64,000 nt of DNA from Chondrosia reniformis (lineage: Eukaryota; Porifera; Demospongiae; Chondrillida; Chondrillidae). Below, in pieces: positions 62,811 through 64,000 of this stretch. Below the pieces are notes generated by a model. That model did not search any database. It was not told where the DNA came from and saw nothing but the letters and a program-made list of their open reading frames with translations. Position 1 is the stretch's first letter. Every line of letters begins with the position of its first letter. The position numbers were made by a program, and so were the translations under genes. The DNA lies in contig OX359200.1 of assembly GCA_947172415.1 (NCBI GenBank), positions 2,730,501 through 2,794,500 of the forward strand, given 5' to 3'.

Positions 62811-63930
62811 ATTTAAAATTGTCCATTGTTAAATTGGTTATAGCATCCTTTGGCTTAATTGATTTACATATCGTATATAATCATTTCGCTTCGTATCATT
62901 GTCTTATAATCGTCTCACTTCGTATCCTATTAATGTTTTATTTAATCGTCTCACTTTGTACGTATTGTATTATACAATTAATGTAAAGCTATAAAATGAT
63001 TCACTTCTCTAGCTATCGTCGAATACTTACTTTTTACGTACCTTTTGTTAACGAATAATTCGTATGCAGCAACTCTTGCAAAGCCGCAGTTGAACTTCAG
63101 AGCAATCTGATTATCGACTGATATCCCTCTTGCCTTTTTTGGGGGGCATAATCTTCTCTGTTGTAGACGAAAATTCGAAAATTGGCGATCCTTAGTGTGA
63201 ATAACACCTTACGGCGATCTTCGATCACTTGCGTCAACATACATACATACATGTATATATCCCAGTTACACAACTTAGGATTTGCACAATATTAACATCC
63301 GGCTATAAAATTTCACCGTTTGCGTTTCAAATGTGTAAATCATCCCATGAATAAACTTATTTGCTAATGAATATGATTTAAATGTTAAGAAATGGTGTCT
63401 GTTGCAGAAGTGAAGGAAAATTGCCTATGCGCTTAAGTTAGAAGATCCTCATAGTCGTGTAGTCAGCTTCAATGGATTCAGTGAGTGTCATTTAGTAAGA
63501 ATTAAGAAGTCCGTTTGCGTCTGAGCTTTATTTCCCAAGATATGAAAGATTAAATAGCATTTACTAATCTATTAAAAGTGTATTTTCACAGTTTTCTTCT
63601 CAACGGATGGGCGAATAGAAATGGACTTCTTAATTTTGTTAGAATACATTGTAACCTTACCAATAAAGTATAGAACGTAGTTCTAGCTTTTTCCTAGACT
63701 AAGCGCATAGTGTCTGAGAGTTTTAAAATCGGCCCTTTTTAACACGTTATATCTTCGATATTGGTTGTTCAATCTCGCTCAAATTTTTGATTTCGCTGAC
63801 ATTTAAATAAGCGCTTCGATGTATACCAGTTTAAGTTAGCAAATCGTTTCTGTTAGAACGAAACTTGCTTTTAAAAGTGTTTATAAAAAAAACGTAAAAA
63901 CACGCAGATCAGTCATATGGCACCTGTGTA
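62811..63930 (-). repeat. Right terminal inverted repeat of the large element
   Basis: The arm is about 1120 bp and matches 50741-51898 in reverse complement. It carries the same inner ATTAAGAAGTCCGTT pair and the same coding-like stretch. Its outer edge touches satellite B. Confidence 0.88.
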
Positions 63931-64000
63931 GTGCATACAACTAGTACTACTCCTAGTACATGCAGCTAGTACATACAATTAGTACATAGAACTAGTTCAA
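63931..64000. repeat. Satellite B block 4 (window end)
   Basis: The motif CTAGTACATACAA resumes in plus orientation after the large element and runs to the window edge. Confidence 0.88.

Larger units (their letters stand above)
50741..63930. mobile_element. Unclassified 13.2-kb element with ~1.1-kb terminal inverted repeats
   Basis: Long inverted repeats bound this segment: left 50741-51898 (from TACATAGGCGCCATATGACT), right 62811-63930 (its reverse complement from TACACAGGTGCCATATGACT). The arms match over their whole length with scattered substitutions and small indels. Inside are a broken gene family on the plus strand (52089-58930), an RTE LINE inserted into it, a promoter plus coiled-coil ORF (59345-59968), a minisatellite and a nested TIR element full of satellite C. 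I found no DNA polymerase, retroviral-type integrase, packaging ATPase, protease or capsid, so there is no support for calling it a Polinton. Target duplications are not evident. The class is unknown. Confidence 0.75.

Noticed and set aside
50741-63930. Polinton/Maverick classification of the large TIR element
   Set aside because: Length and long TIRs would fit, but no polymerase B, integrase, packaging ATPase, protease or capsid signature was seen.

Overview
This is eukaryotic repeat-rich DNA from an animal; a marine invertebrate, and among those a sponge, is my best guess. That guess rests on very AT-rich satellites, Penelope-like elements (PLEs) with hammerhead motifs, RTE- and CR1/Jockey-like LINEs, an intron-containing Tc1/mariner-like transposase, and a protein family that I recall only from sponge and cnidarian repeats. 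I see no convincing host gene, tRNA, rRNA or CRISPR array. Nearly every base belongs to a satellite or a mobile element.

From 1 to about 38510 the ground is satellite A, a roughly 22-bp motif (core ATATATCCCATA plus a T-run) always in one orientation. It is arranged in longer higher-order units and carries visible tandem and segmental duplications. It is interrupted by a PLE insertion with a long inverted repeat (4413-6393), a LINE fragment (9142-10545), a 753-bp insert holding a 237-bp MITE (11568-12320), a Ty3/gypsy-type LTR fossil (13480-16947) and a second partial copy of that fossil (24968-25596).

From about 38511 to 49960 the ground is satellite B, a 13-bp motif (CTAGTACATACAA) built into units of about 1.5 kb. 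Its first 0.5 kb runs in the opposite orientation. Satellite B carries a second, different PLE fragment (41112-42025) and a 3.78-kb Tc1/mariner-like transposon with TIRs, a TA duplication and introns (43861-47643). For both insertions the uninterrupted target can be read in a neighbouring satellite unit.

From 49963 to 50740 there is satellite C, a 123-bp repeat made of two related halves. From 50741 to 63930 lies a 13.2-kb element with inverted repeats of about 1.1 kb. It holds a broken gene of an uncharacterised family (52089-58930), which is split by a near-full-length RTE LINE with an 11-bp duplication. It also holds a CCAAT/TATA promoter in front of a short coiled-coil ORF, and a nested 142-bp-TIR element whose body is satellite C plus a scrap of satellite B. 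The window ends in satellite B.

The pieces form layers: satellites spread by duplication, elements insert into them, the duplications copy some of those elements, and at least one TIR element carries satellite DNA inside itself. The large TIR element and the satellite-carrying nested element are the best candidates for something not yet described.
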